A stretch of DNA of 64,000 nucleotides from Hyphomonas sediminis (GCF_019679475.1 NZ_JAIEZP010000001.1:2294001-2358000); one strand, 5' to 3'. Shown: positions 17,189 through 26,695, numbered from the stretch's first letter. Numbers and translations are program-made. Notes: a model not told the origin generated them from the sequence alone.

Positions 17189-18202
17189 TTACTCTCCTTC
17201 GCCGTAAATGGCGGTGCCCGAGCCGCTGGCGTCGATCCAGCCGCGATACATGCCGGCGGAATTGAACACGAAGCCATATTCGCCATTGCCGCCAATCACG
17301 ATGACGCCGCCATCGCCGCCCAGCGCCGCCACTTCGCCGAGCGCGGTGCCGGCAGCTGTTTTTACGTCTTCTCCGGCGAGCTTCACCCGGTCACAGATCG
17401 TCTTGGCGACGCCGACCCGGATGAAATACTCGCCATGCCCGGTCGCCGAAACGGCGCAGACGCCGTTCTCCGCATAGGTCGCGGCGCCGATGATTGGCGA
17501 GTCGCCTACGCGGCCTTCGGCCTTGGCCGTCATCCCGCCGGTCGTCGTGGCGGCGGCAAGATTGCCGAAGCGGTCGATGGCGACGGCGCCTACAGTGCCG
17601 TGCCGGTCGGCGGCGGTGCGGGCGCGTTCGGTCAGCACACGCTCCAGCGCCTGACGGCGCCAGTCGGTGTCGAAATAGGAATTGTCCACCATGTCGAGGC
17701 CCTGCGCCTCGGCAAACTGGTCGGCGCCATTGCCGGAAAACATGACGTGTTCGGACTTGTCCATCACGGCGCGGGCCGCGAGGATCGGGTTCTTCACGCG
17801 CGTTACGCCCGCCACGGCGCCGGCATTCCGGTCGCGCCCGTCCATGATCGAGGCGTCGAGTTCATGCGTGCCGGCGGCTGTGAATACGGCGCCGCGCCCA
17901 GAATTGAACAGCGGGTCGTCTTCCATCGTCAGCACAGCGGCCTGCACGGCATCGATGGCTTCGCCGCCCGCGCGCAACACTTCGGCGCCTGCTTCCAGCG
18001 ACGTGTTCAACGCGGCGATATAGGCCGCCTCGGTTTCCGGCGTCATGCTGCCCGGAAGGATCACGCCGGCCCCGCCATGGATCACCAGCCGCCACTCTGT
18101 GGTCGCCGGTTCCGGGGCGGGGGCAGGCTCGGAAGAAACACTGGCGCAGGCGGTCACGATCAATCCTCCGAGGGCGAATGCAACGCGGGCCAGTGTTTTC
18201 AT
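17189..18202 (-). CDS. Isoaspartyl peptidase / L-asparaginase (Ntn hydrolase), exported
   Basis: This 337-residue plant-type asparaginase hydrolyses L-asparagine and isoaspartyl dipeptides after autocleavage. The cleavage point is in DRHGTVGAVAID: the Thr after Gly becomes the N-terminal nucleophile. WRLVIHGGAG near the start and TTTGGMTAKAEGRVGDSPI in the beta subunit are family hallmarks. The N-terminus is a hydrophobic signal ending GLIVTACAS with a lipobox-like cysteine, pointing to a periplasmic or lipoprotein form. It begins 2 bases after the valS stop, hence is probably cotranscribed with it. The upstream methyltransferase at 23318 acts on the same kind of damaged residue. Confidence 0.88.
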   Translation of the reverse strand: MKTLARVAFALGGLIVTACASVSSEPAPAPEPATTEWRLVIHGGAGVILPGSMTPETEAAYIAALNTSLEAGAEVLRAGGEAIDAVQAAVLTMEDDPLFNSGRGAVFTAAGTHELDASIMDGRDRNAGAVAGVTRVKNPILAARAVMDKSEHVMFSGNGADQFAEAQGLDMVDNSYFDTDWRRQALERVLTERARTAADRHGTVGAVAIDRFGNLAAATTTGGMTAKAEGRVGDSPIIGAATYAENGVCAVSATGHGEYFIRVGVAKTICDRVKLAGEDVKTAAGTALGEVAALGGDGGVIVIGGNGEYGFVFNSAGMYRGWIDASGSGTAIYGEGE

Positions 18203-18204
18203 CT

Positions 18205-21075
18205 TCAGATCCCCTCCAGGCTTGTTCGGGCAGCTTTCAGTTTTTCACGCCGCGCGCTCCAGTCGCGCACGCGCTCGCGGTTTTCTTCGACAATCTCTTC
18301 CGGCGCGCGGGCCACAAAGTCGGCATTCGACAGCTTTTTCTCCGTACTCAGGATGTCCTTGTCGAGCGTGGCGATTTCCTTGTCGAGACGTTTGCGCGCT
18401 TCAGACACGTCAATCAGGTCTGCAATGCTGAGCGCGGCGACGGTCGTGCCGACGACGGCAGAGACGGCGCCATTTGGCATTTCGCTCGGTAGGGTCACGT
18501 CTTCCACGCGGGCCATGCGGCGCAGGATTTCCTCATGGAACTGCGCGCGCTGAACATCCGTGGACGACGCATTGACGAAAGCCAGCGGCACCTTCGCGCC
18601 TGCCGGGACGCCCAGATCGCTGCGCAGCGAGCGGATCTCGGTGATCAGGTCGATCAGCCATTCGATCTCATCAGTCGCGCCAGTATCGGTCCAGCCGGTC
18701 GCCTCCGGCCATTTCTGCAGCATCAGGAAGCCCTGCTCATCGGCCCGGCCCGGCGCACGACGTTCCCACAACTCTTCAGTCACGAATGGCATGAACGGAT
18801 GAAGCAGCTTCAGCGCTTCATCGATCACATAGCCGCACACCATGCGCGTCTCGGATTTGGCGCTGTCATCAAGGCCCGCCAGCAGCGGCTTGATCAGCTC
18901 CAGATACCAGTCGCACAGCGTGTTCCAGATGAAGCGATAGAGGGCGCCCGCCGCATCATTGAAGCGGTATTCCTCAAGGCCGCGTGTCACTTCCGATACG
19001 CAGGTGGCCAGCTCGCCGAGGATCCAGCGGTTGACCGGACGTTCGATCGTGGACGGATCAAGATCGCCCGGCGCGCCGCATTCGTTCATTTGGGCAAAGC
19101 GCACCGCGTTCCAGAGCTTCGTGGAGAAGTTCCGGTTGCCTTCGACGACCTGTTTCGACAGGCGAATGTTGCGGCCCTGGCCAGCGAGGCGGCCCATCGC
19201 AAAGCGCAGCGCATCGGCGCCATACTCGTTGATGAGGTCCAGCGGGTCCATGACGTTCCCTTTGGACTTCGACATCTTCTGGCCCTTCTCGTCGAGGACG
19301 AGGGCGTGAATGTAAACGTCCTTGAACGGAACCTGGTCCGTGAATTCGATGCCCATCATCATCATCCGGGCGACCCAGAAGAAGATGATGTCAAACGCGG
19401 TCACCAGCGTAGCGGTCGGATAGAAGGTCGCCAGATCCGACGTCTTCTCCGGCCAGCCCTGCGTCGAGAAGGGCCACAGCGCGGAGGAGAACCATGTGTC
19501 GAGAACGTCATCTTCCTGGAAGATGAGAATGCTCGGATCATAGTTATCTGCATTGAAGCGGTCGACGGCGGCTTCCTTGGATGCGGCCATCTCGATCGGA
19601 TATCCTTTCGCGATCGCCGGTGCGTAATAGGTTTTCAGCTGTTGCTGTAGCGCCGCTTCGTCTTCGGCAACGAAGACCTTCATGGGGCGCGTGTTCGGGT
19701 TCTCGTCGAACTCCGCAACGTCTTCCAGTCCGCTGATGTCAGGACCATACCAGGCCGGAATCCGGTGGCCCCACCAGAGCTGGCGGGAGACGCACCAGGG
19801 CTGGATGTTGTCCATCCAGTTGTAATAGGTCTTTGTCCAGTTCTCAGGCACGAAGCGGGTTAGGCCATCTTCCACGGCCTTGCGTGCGGGCTTTGCCAGC
19901 GTGCCCGCATCGACATACCACTGGTCCGTCAGCCACGGCTCGATGACCACGCCGGAGCGGTCGCCGAAGGGCTGCTCGATCTTCAGTTTTTCGATCCGCT
20001 CAAGGAGTTCCAGCGCTTCGAAAGTCTCAACCACCTTGTCGCGCGCCTTGAACCGATCGAGGCCGCGGAAGTCTTCCGGGATGCCCGCCGTGTCGGCTTC
20101 GCCACCGCTGACGATTTCTGCGACGGCGTTGAGAATATTGAGCGGCGTGTGGCCCGCGCGCTTGCCGACTTCAAAGTCGTTGAAGTCGTGCGCTGGGGTG
20201 ATCTTCACCGCGCCGGAGCCTTTTTCAGGATTGGCGTATTCGTCCGCCACGATCGGCACGCGGCGGCCAACGATCGGCAGTTCGACAAACTTGCCAACCA
20301 GGGACGCGTAGCGCGCGTCTTCGGGGTGAACGGCAACGCCGGTATCGCCCAGCATCGTTTCCGGGCGCGAGGTGGCAACCACGATATAGTTGCGCGTTTC
20401 GGTGCCGGCCGGATTGCCGTCTTCATCCTTGACCGGATGTTCATAGGTCACGCCATCGGCGAGGGGATAGCGCAGGTGCCAGTAATGCCCGTCGACTTCC
20501 TTCTGCTCGACTTCAAGGTCGGAGATGGCCGTCTGGAAATGCGGGTCCCAGTTCACCAGGCGCTTGTCGCGATAGAGCAGCTTCTTGCGGTAAAGCTCGA
20601 CGAACACCTTGGTGACGGCCTTGGAGAGGCCTTCATCCATGGTGAAGCGCTCGCGGCTCCAGTCGCAGGAGGCGCCGAGGCGCTTGAGCTGGCCAACGAT
20701 GGCGCCGCCCGATTGCTCTTTCCAGCTCCAGACGCGCTCAAGGAAGGCCTCGCGGCCCATCGTGCGGCGATCCTGATTGCCTTCGGCGGCCAGCTGGCGC
20801 TCGACCACCATCTGCGTGGCAATGCCCGCATGGTCCGTGCCCGGCTGCCACAGCACATTCTTGCCCCGCATCCGCTCAAACCGGATCAGCACATCCTGCA
20901 GCGTGTTGTTGAGCGCGTGGCCCATGTGCAGCACGCCGGTAACGTTCGGCGGCGGAATGACGATGGAATAGGCCTGGGCGCTGGTGTCGCCCGAAGGATG
21001 GAAGCAACCCGCTTCCTCCCAGGCTTTATACAGCCTCGGTTCGGCTTCGGCGGGGTCAAATCTCTGATCAAGCAT
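18205..21075 (-). CDS. valS: Valyl-tRNA synthetase
   Basis: This 956-residue class I synthetase charges tRNA-Val and edits mischarged Thr. The HIGH motif is HMGH at residues 50-53 (in PPPNVTGVLHMGHALNN), the KMSKS motif is in KGQKMSKSKGNVMDPLDLI, and the C-terminus has the ValRS-specific coiled coil (RKRLDKEIATLDKDILSTEK). The frame is open to 21246, but a Rho-independent terminator for the upstream gene lies at 21106-21134, so the ATG at 21075, which starts MLDQRFDPAEAEPRLY as in other ValRS, is chosen. Confidence 0.96.
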   Translation of the reverse strand: MLDQRFDPAEAEPRLYKAWEEAGCFHPSGDTSAQAYSIVIPPPNVTGVLHMGHALNNTLQDVLIRFERMRGKNVLWQPGTDHAGIATQMVVERQLAAEGNQDRRTMGREAFLERVWSWKEQSGGAIVGQLKRLGASCDWSRERFTMDEGLSKAVTKVFVELYRKKLLYRDKRLVNWDPHFQTAISDLEVEQKEVDGHYWHLRYPLADGVTYEHPVKDEDGNPAGTETRNYIVVATSRPETMLGDTGVAVHPEDARYASLVGKFVELPIVGRRVPIVADEYANPEKGSGAVKITPAHDFNDFEVGKRAGHTPLNILNAVAEIVSGGEADTAGIPEDFRGLDRFKARDKVVETFEALELLERIEKLKIEQPFGDRSGVVIEPWLTDQWYVDAGTLAKPARKAVEDGLTRFVPENWTKTYYNWMDNIQPWCVSRQLWWGHRIPAWYGPDISGLEDVAEFDENPNTRPMKVFVAEDEAALQQQLKTYYAPAIAKGYPIEMAASKEAAVDRFNADNYDPSILIFQEDDVLDTWFSSALWPFSTQGWPEKTSDLATFYPTATLVTAFDIIFFWVARMMMMGIEFTDQVPFKDVYIHALVLDEKGQKMSKSKGNVMDPLDLINEYGADALRFAMGRLAGQGRNIRLSKQVVEGNRNFSTKLWNAVRFAQMNECGAPGDLDPSTIERPVNRWILGELATCVSEVTRGLEEYRFNDAAGALYRFIWNTLCDWYLELIKPLLAGLDDSAKSETRMVCGYVIDEALKLLHPFMPFVTEELWERRAPGRADEQGFLMLQKWPEATGWTDTGATDEIEWLIDLITEIRSLRSDLGVPAGAKVPLAFVNASSTDVQRAQFHEEILRRMARVEDVTLPSEMPNGAVSAVVGTTVAALSIADLIDVSEARKRLDKEIATLDKDILSTEKKLSNADFVARAPEEIVEENRERVRDWSARREKLKAARTSLEGI

Positions 21076-21105
21076 CGTTTCGTATGGGCTTTGCGGGCAG
21101 GGCAT

Positions 21106-21134
21106 AAAAGAAAAGCGCGCCGTTCGAGGCGCGC
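21106..21134 (-). terminator. Rho-independent terminator after the PopZ-like gene
   Basis: On the minus strand, a 7-bp GC stem GCGCGCC/GGCGCGC with loop TCGAAC is followed by TTTTCTTTT. It ends the popZ-like transcript and separates it from valS. Confidence 0.8.
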
Positions 21135-21164
21135 CGTTCCCTATAGCAAGTTTGAGGGATGAGG

Positions 21165-21839
21165 CTAGCGCGCCATGCGGGCGATCCGTTGTACCTCTGC
21201 CTCTACCTTCTCCTCGACGATCTTCGGAAGGTTGGCGTCGAGCCATTCCTTGATCATCGGGCGCAGGAGTTCGCGGACGAGGCCTTCGAGCGTGTTGTCG
21301 CTGCCCATATCCATCTTCGAGATCAGCTTGCCGAGCGCGCCGGCAGCCGATTCTGCGGTATTGGAGTTCGTCAGCGGCTCATTCTGGTAGCGCGGCGCGG
21401 CGGTCATTTGAGGCTCCGGTTGGGGGGCAGGCGGCGGATCGGCGCGCAGGACGGGCTGCGGCGCAGGTTTGACCGGCTCGGGCTCGGGCTGGCGAACTGG
21501 CTCTGGCGCAGGCGCGCGCTGTTCGCGGGCCTTCGAGGCGCCCAGCATCGCTTCAAACGTGTATTCGGGGCCTTTGAACTCGGTGGTCAGCGCTTCGGCG
21601 GTTTCGCTGGCGAGTTCGTCAGCCAGCTCGTCGCTGTCATCGCCTTCGAACATGCCAAGATCGTCGCCGTCGCCTTCAAAGGCGAAGCTGGGCGCGGCCG
21701 GTTTGGTTTCGGCAGTCGTTTCCCGCAAGACCGGGCGTGCAGGGGCCGCCGCAGCCGCCGGGCCATCATCCGCGATGATCTTCCGGATCGATGCGAGGAT
21801 CTCCTCCATCGTCGGTTCTTTGTGTGCTTCGTTTGCCAT
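21165..21839 (-). CDS. popZ: PopZ-like polar organizing protein (DUF2497)
   Basis: PopZ self-assembles at the cell pole and anchors the ParB-parS centromere and other polar factors in Caulobacterales. This 224-residue protein has the three expected parts: a conserved N-terminal helix EPTMEEILASIRKII (residues 8-22), an acidic and proline-rich disordered middle (EPEPVKPAPQP), and conserved C-terminal assembly helices TLEGLVRELLRPMIKEWLD and KVEAEVQRIARMA. Placement beside valS and tolC fits alphaproteobacterial gene order. The next gene is separated by a terminator. Confidence 0.85.
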   Translation of the reverse strand: MANEAHKEPTMEEILASIRKIIADDGPAAAAAPARPVLRETTAETKPAAPSFAFEGDGDDLGMFEGDDSDELADELASETAEALTTEFKGPEYTFEAMLGASKAREQRAPAPEPVRQPEPEPVKPAPQPVLRADPPPAPQPEPQMTAAPRYQNEPLTNSNTAESAAGALGKLISKMDMGSDNTLEGLVRELLRPMIKEWLDANLPKIVEEKVEAEVQRIARMAR

Positions 21840-21938
21840 CTCAGCCCCTCGCTGACGGAATCAGTATGTCTGATACCACCGATAGGCCGCCGGAGTTAAC
21901 AAGCGTTTGACAAAGTTAACGCCTGACGGGCGAGTGGA

Positions 21939-23222
21939 TCAGCCGATTGTGCCCAGCGCGCCCGTGGCACGCAGCAGGTTGTGAGCAGCAACATAAGCAT
22001 CCCGCTCTGCTGCGACCAGCGCCAGACGTGCTTCAAACAGCTGCTGTTCCTGATCCAGCGCGTCGAGCGTAGAGCGCACGCCAACGGCGAGTTCTTCCTG
22101 AGCGCCCTCATAGGCGATTTCGGCGGCTTCGACCTGCCGGCGCGAGGCTTCGATGGCGCGTACGGAGGCTTCGTAGCTAAACCAGGCCTGCGTCACCTGC
22201 GCGCGAACCTGCGTTTCCAGGCTGTCGACGAATCGGCGGGCTTGTTCGCGGCGCAGCTTCGCGCCTTCAGTCTGCGCCTTCACCACGCCGCCGGTCAGCA
22301 GGGGAATGCGGGCCTGCGCAATGGCGGAAACGCTGGAATTGCTGACGGTCGAGTCCTGGCCATAGGTTTCCTGAATGCCGGCAGCGCCCACGATGCTCAC
22401 TTGCGGGCGGCCATCGGCTTTTGCCGAATCGACGCCGGCTTCTGCGGCGCGCAGGTCTGCGCGGGCCGACGCGATGGTCGGGTTGTCCTTGATGGCCGAG
22501 GCGATTGCGTCGTCGATATTCGCCGGCAGCGGCGGGATCGGCGGCGGCGGGGCAAGGTCGCCAGGGCGCATGCCGGTCAGGAACTGATAATTGGCTTCGC
22601 TGGCCTGCAGCGTCGCTTCTGCGCCGGCGAGGGAGGCGCGGGCGCCTTCAAGGCGGGCTTGCGCCTGGGCAACGTCAGTACGGGTCACCACGCCAACATC
22701 GAACCGGTCCTGTGCAGCGCGCACCTGCTCGCCGGTCACGTCCACATTGTTCTGGCGGATGGAGACGGCTTCGCGATCGCGCACCACGTCCATGTAGGAT
22801 GTAATCACCTGCAGGGTCAGGTCTTGCCGCGCGGCCTGGAAGCCGAGGTCTGCCGAATTGATACCGGCCTCTGCCTGACGGATGCCAGCAGCGATCTTTC
22901 CGCCGGTGTAGAGTGGCTGGATGATCTGCAACTGCGCCGTCGCAATCGGCTGGTCGCCCAGATTGAACGCAAACGGGCTGTTGGTGTCGACATACTGATA
23001 GCCGCCGGTCGCCGAAAGGTCGGCGGTCGGCCGGCCGGCGCCGCGCGCAGCTTGCAGGTTCTGGCGGGCGATCTCGGTGCTGTAGCGCTCGATCTCAAGC
23101 TGCGGATTGGTCGAGAAGGCTGCGGAGATCGCTTCCGGGAGGGTTTCTCCAACAGCCGGTGTTGCCAGACAAAGCGAAAGGAGGCTGGTCCCGATCAGCA
23201 GCCGGGGAGTGAGCTTACGCAT
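21939..23222 (-). CDS. tolC: TolC-family outer membrane efflux channel
   Basis: This 427-residue protein has a signal peptide (LLIGTSLLSLCLATPAVG) and the duplicated TolC-type helical barrel repeats, for example ETLPEAISAAFSTNPQLE, RTDVAQAQARLEGARASL and RSTLDALDQEQQLFEARLAL. Proteins of this family trimerise to form the outer membrane duct of type I secretion and RND efflux systems. No inner membrane partner is encoded in the window. It lies between the PIMT-like gene and popZ on the same strand. Confidence 0.92.
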   Translation of the reverse strand: MRKLTPRLLIGTSLLSLCLATPAVGETLPEAISAAFSTNPQLEIERYSTEIARQNLQAARGAGRPTADLSATGGYQYVDTNSPFAFNLGDQPIATAQLQIIQPLYTGGKIAAGIRQAEAGINSADLGFQAARQDLTLQVITSYMDVVRDREAVSIRQNNVDVTGEQVRAAQDRFDVGVVTRTDVAQAQARLEGARASLAGAEATLQASEANYQFLTGMRPGDLAPPPPIPPLPANIDDAIASAIKDNPTIASARADLRAAEAGVDSAKADGRPQVSIVGAAGIQETYGQDSTVSNSSVSAIAQARIPLLTGGVVKAQTEGAKLRREQARRFVDSLETQVRAQVTQAWFSYEASVRAIEASRRQVEAAEIAYEGAQEELAVGVRSTLDALDQEQQLFEARLALVAAERDAYVAAHNLLRATGALGTIG

Positions 23223-23317
23223 AATGAGATACCCTGTTGGTGCGTCCAGCAGAGTATATAAGAACTTCTTTTAATAAGGTGAACGCTGTTCACCAAAACA
23301 TAAAGCCGCAGGCTGCC

Positions 23318-23971
23318 TTAGAACGTAAAGCTGGGCTTCCGGTCGAATTGCGCCAGCCGCGGCGGGCAGGCATCGAAACCGTCGCGGGAAGACAGCGTAT
23401 CGCCCGCCTTGGTGAACACCTTGCCACGGCCAATGCCGCCGGCATCCGCCATGACGGCTACCAGCCGGCCACCTTCGGACAGCTGCGCGCCCCAGGCGTC
23501 GGGCAGGGTTTCGACCATGCCGCATACGTAGATGACATCGAACGGCGCCTGTTCGGGCAGGCCGGCTTCAAGTTTGCCTTCCACCGGCGCCACGCGGTCG
23601 ATGCCCAGCTCCGCAAAGCGGGTCGACATCGCGTCCACAAGGCCGGCATTGTCTTCCAATGCAATCACGGTGTCGGCGAGGTGGTTCAGCAGCGCCGCTT
23701 CATAGCCAGATCCAGCCGCAATCACGAGGACAACATCAGTCGGCTTCGCTTGCGCCATCTTCACCAGCTTGGCGGTGTCGCGCGGGGTCCACAGGGCGCG
23801 GCCCTTGGAGGTTTCGATTTCCAGCTCGGAATAGGCCACCGGGCGGCGGGAGCTGGGCACGAACTCTTCGCGTGGCGTGTGCATGAAAGCGGCGACAATG
23901 GCCGGATCGGTCACGTCATCGGGGCGGATCTGGCTGTCCACCATGATTTCGCGGGCTAGGTCGTAGTCCAT
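23318..23971 (-). CDS. Protein-L-isoaspartate O-methyltransferase family protein
   Basis: This 217-residue protein resembles PIMT, which methylates isoaspartyl residues with S-adenosylmethionine to start their repair. It carries QIRPDDVTDPAIVAAF, the domain-linker REEFVPSSRRPVAYSE, and the SAM loop VIAAGSGYEAALLNHLAD near residue 85. The usual Gly-rich motif GSGSGY is reduced to AAGSGY, and the C-terminal part is short, so it may be one of the divergent PIMT-like proteins of alphaproteobacteria with another substrate. It begins the tolC, popZ, valS gene run. Confidence 0.8.
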   Translation of the reverse strand: MDYDLAREIMVDSQIRPDDVTDPAIVAAFMHTPREEFVPSSRRPVAYSELEIETSKGRALWTPRDTAKLVKMAQAKPTDVVLVIAAGSGYEAALLNHLADTVIALEDNAGLVDAMSTRFAELGIDRVAPVEGKLEAGLPEQAPFDVIYVCGMVETLPDAWGAQLSEGGRLVAVMADAGGIGRGKVFTKAGDTLSSRDGFDACPPRLAQFDRKPSFTF

Positions 23972-24132
23972 CTCAATTCGCCGTTTCTGAATCGCTGGAT
24001 AGGTCTGCCCCCTGTATCACGGCGGCGGCGCCGCGCAATGCGCAGGATCGCCGCTGTGTGCTTCTTCTGTGAAAGGTAGTGAAAGTCCGATTGTGTCGGC
24101 CGCGAAGCGCTGCTACAGGGCCTCTCTCCTGA

Positions 24133-24206
24133 GGCCCTATGGCGGAGTGGTGACGCAGCGGATTGCAAATCCGTGCACCCCGGTTCGATTCCGGGTGGGG
24201 CCTCCA
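24133..24206 (+). tRNA. tRNA-Cys (GCA)
   Basis: The 74-nt cloverleaf has acceptor strands GGCCCTA and TGGGGCC, a GCA anticodon in the loop ATTGCAAAT, the T arm GGTTCGATTCC and an encoded 3' CCA. Confidence 0.97.
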
Positions 24207-24515
24207 GCATCTTTCCCGAAAACCCGATCCCCCAAACGCGCAGCCCGCAATGCTGAACGCGCGTGATTGCATTTGTTTCAAACTGTTTACCCAGCATTAA
24301 CCAATTCGGGCGAACTTGGTCCTGTCTTCTCTTGGAGACACCCACCATCACCCAACGCCTTCGGCGGGAGCTTTGTCTCCCGCCTTTTTTCTTTCTGGGG
24401 CGGGGCGGTGGCTTGGCGGCCGCTTTCCACAATTCTCGGCTGATTTTGTGCAGAAGCCGCTATTTGCCTCTTGAACCTGAAACCCGGTCTGGCTATTCCC
24501 CCGTCTTCCAGCTGT
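24207..24515. other. Inter-tRNA spacer, no gene seen apart from a terminator
   Basis: The 309-bp stretch between tRNA-Cys and tRNA-Asn has no convincing coding frame. Its one clear element is the strong terminator at 24363-24390, 157 bases past the end of tRNA-Cys. The stretch between could be a long tRNA trailer or a short independent RNA. Confidence 0.5.
24363..24390 (+). terminator. Rho-independent terminator
   Basis: An 8-bp perfect stem GGCGGGAG/CTCCCGCC with a 6-base loop is followed by six Ts. It is the only clear end for transcripts starting at or after tRNA-Cys. Confidence 0.85.
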
Positions 24516-24591
24516 TCCGCGATAGCTCAGTTGGTAGAGCAGGCGACTGTTAATCGCCCGGTCGCAGGTTCGAGTCCTGCTCGCGGAGCCA
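24516..24591 (+). tRNA. tRNA-Asn (GTT)
   Basis: The 76-nt cloverleaf has acceptor strands TCCGCGA and TCGCGGA, D arm AGCTCAGTTGGTAGAGC, a GTT anticodon in CTGTTAAT, and an encoded CCA. Confidence 0.97.
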
Positions 24592-24861
24592 CTCTTCTTC
24601 CAGGTAATTTAAGCGTTACGCGCCCTCTGTGGCGGCGTGTACGCTTGCGCGCGGTGTACGCAGGTGGCATCTGCCCCGCATGATGCGCGCTTTTCTTCCC
24701 GGATCTGCCAATTGGTGGCGCTCCTCACAGGAGCGGCGCGTCATCAGATTCAACTGAACCTTTGAACCCAGAAGACGCCTGCCGCCGGAAACCGGTCGGT
24801 CAGTAATCTTCGGATTTATGCGCTCACTGGATCTGGCGGCTTCCAATCAAGGAAACCGCAC

Positions 24862-25881
24862 ATGCACCCCGCCGCACCATTCAGCCAGACTATCCTCACC
24901 GGCGATCGCCCGACCGGCCCGCTTCATCTTGGCCATTATGCCGGCTCTCTCCAGAACCGGGTCCGGCTTCAGGATACGCACACGCAATACATCCTGCTCG
25001 CCGATACGCAGGCGCTGACCGACAATGCGCACGACCCCGGCAAGATCCGGAAGAATGTCCTCGAAGTCGCTCTCGATTATCTCGCAGCGGGGATCGATCC
25101 CGACAGGTCGACAATCTGTGTACAATCCGGATTGCCCGCTCTTGCTGAGCTGACGCTGCTTTATATGAACTTCGTCACGGTTGCGCGTCTGGAGCGAAAC
25201 CCCACCATCAAGGATGAAATACGGGCACGCGGGTTTGGCCGGGACATCCCGGCCGGTTTCCTCTGCTATCCGGTTGCTCAGGCAGCGGACATAACTGGCT
25301 TCGGCGCTACTCTGGTCCCGGTGGGCGAAGACCAGTTGCCGCTCATAGAGCAGACCAACGAAATCGTCCGCCGTCTGAATCACCAGATCGGCAAACCGGT
25401 ACTTTTGGAGGCAGAGGCGCTGGTTTCAAAAACTGGCCGCCTCCCCGGAACTGACGGGAAAACAAAGATGAGCAAGTCTCAGGGCAACGCCATTCCGCTG
25501 TCGTCCAGTCCGGAGATGCTGCGCCAGTTCGTGCGTCAGATGTATACCGATCCCAACCATATCCATGTCAGTGATCCGGGGCAGGTCGAAGGAAATGTCG
25601 TCTTCACATATCTCGATGCGTTTGACCCCGATGCACAGGCCGTTGCCGATCTGAAGGCGCATTACAGGCGCGGTGGATTGGGGGATGCGGTATTGAAGGC
25701 GCGGCTTTCTGGTGTGCTGGAAACCCTGGTCGGCCCGATCCGGGAGCGGCGGATGGAGATTTCCAGCCGGCCCGGCGATGTGTTCGACATGTTGCGCGAT
25801 GGGACTGCGCGCGCCCGCAGGCTGACACAGGAAAGGATGGACGTGTTGGCTGGCGCGCTGGGGCTCTTCCGGTGCGCTTGA
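24862..25881 (+). CDS. trpS: Tryptophanyl-tRNA synthetase, GDRPTG subtype
   Basis: This 339-residue class Ic synthetase charges tRNA-Trp. The HIGH motif is in [17 protein letters not shown] (residues 14-30) and KMSKS is at 202-206 in [10 protein letters not shown]. The opening ILTGDRPTG and the short KMSKSQG form match the TrpRS subtype seen in many Firmicutes and not the SGxQPTGNLHLGNY form usual for proteobacteria, so this may be an acquired or second copy. The ATG is preceded by CAAGGAAA. The 270 bp upstream, after tRNA-Asn, hold a short hairpin (CTCCT/AGGAG at about 24721-24733) but no T-box motif. Confidence 0.93.
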   Translation: MHPAAPFSQTILTGDRPTGPLHLGHYAGSLQNRVRLQDTHTQYILLADTQALTDNAHDPGKIRKNVLEVALDYLAAGIDPDRSTICVQSGLPALAELTLLYMNFVTVARLERNPTIKDEIRARGFGRDIPAGFLCYPVAQAADITGFGATLVPVGEDQLPLIEQTNEIVRRLNHQIGKPVLLEAEALVSKTGRLPGTDGKTKMSKSQGNAIPLSSSPEMLRQFVRQMYTDPNHIHVSDPGQVEGNVVFTYLDAFDPDAQAVADLKAHYRRGGLGDAVLKARLSGVLETLVGPIRERRMEISSRPGDVFDMLRDGTARARRLTQERMDVLAGALGLFRCA

Positions 25882-25922
25882 TGTTCTTGTGCGGGCAAGA
25901 GCCAGGGGGGCGCAAAAGCGGG

Positions 25923-26495
25923 TTATTCCCGCGGCAGGGACCATTCCCCGTCGCCCAGGTGGCGCTGCATCATCACGGTGTCTTCCCACTGGCCAAACTT
26001 GAGGCCGACAGCCTTCAGCGTACCGACATTGGAAAAGCCGAGGCTGCGGTGCAGCGCCATGCAGGCCTCGTTGTGCCCGGTGCCCATCACGGCCAGCATC
26101 TGCCGCCAAGGGCCTTTCTCGCAGCGCGTGATGAGTTGGCCCAGCAGCGCGCTGCCCACACCGCGTCCGCCATGGGGCTCGCTCACATAGATGGAGTCCT
26201 CCACCGTGTAGCGATACGCCGTCCGCGTCCGGTAGGGGGAGGCGTAGCAGAAGCCGACGACCATCCCGTCGATCTCCGCCACCAGGAACGGCAGCCCCGC
26301 CGCCAGCACATTCGCCCGCCGCATCCGCATCTCGGGCATGGAAGGCGGGGTCTCTTCAAAGGTTGCGGGGCTGGTCAGAACGAAGTGGGCATAGATCGCC
26401 GTAATGGCGTCCATGTCAGCATCGTCGGCGTCGCGCACGGTGAGTGCAGCGTCGCGCCAGCCATTGCTCGTGTCGGAAATCAGGGCGTGTCCCAT
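25923..26495 (-). CDS. GNAT acetyltransferase, phosphinothricin/methionine-sulfoximine acetyltransferase-like
   Basis: This 190-residue GNAT protein resembles the Pat/MnaT group that acetylates phosphinothricin, methionine sulfoximine or related amino acids. Visible are MDAITAIYAHFVLTSPATFE, YRYTVEDSIYVSEPHGGRGVG with the CoA-binding GGRGVG loop, and the group-typical end HRSLGFSNVGTLKAVGLKFG with WEDTVMMQRHLG. A GGAGCACCT ribosome site precedes the ATG. It is probably monocistronic; the gap of 41 bases to trpS is convergent. Confidence 0.85.
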   Translation of the reverse strand: MGHALISDTSNGWRDAALTVRDADDADMDAITAIYAHFVLTSPATFEETPPSMPEMRMRRANVLAAGLPFLVAEIDGMVVGFCYASPYRTRTAYRYTVEDSIYVSEPHGGRGVGSALLGQLITRCEKGPWRQMLAVMGTGHNEACMALHRSLGFSNVGTLKAVGLKFGQWEDTVMMQRHLGDGEWSLPRE

Positions 26496-26695
26496 AGGTG
26501 CTCCAGCCGGTGCTTGGTTTTCTCACTCAGGCCGCAAAGTGTGGCCTCAAAGCAACAACCGGATTTTCCGTAAGGGCAAAGACTGCGCGGCATCCCATTT
26601 TTTGAGCAGGGATTTGCGCCGCGACGCGAATTCAGGGCAAAGCCGCTGAAATCGGAAAAATTTCATATGTCAGTAATGTAAGGCTGATTCGGAGT

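Noticed and set aside
16760-18553. Long open frame on the plus strand opposite the isoaspartyl peptidase and valS
   Set aside because: Its translation has no family features and is Arg/His-rich, as expected from antisense of GC-rich coding DNA.
21076-21246. N-terminal extension of ValRS
   Set aside because: It would run through a Rho-independent terminator and part of the PopZ-like gene, and adds no conserved ValRS sequence.
21981-23261. 426-codon open frame opposite tolC
   Set aside because: Antisense shadow with Gly/Arg bias; tolC on the minus strand is clearly the gene.
24263-24553. Open frame spanning the spacer and part of tRNA-Asn
   Set aside because: It overlaps a terminator and a tRNA and has no similarity to a protein family.
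24592-24861. T-box or other riboswitch before trpS
   Set aside because: No T-box consensus or specifier hairpin is seen; only a short GC hairpin is present, and T-boxes are not expected in this group.
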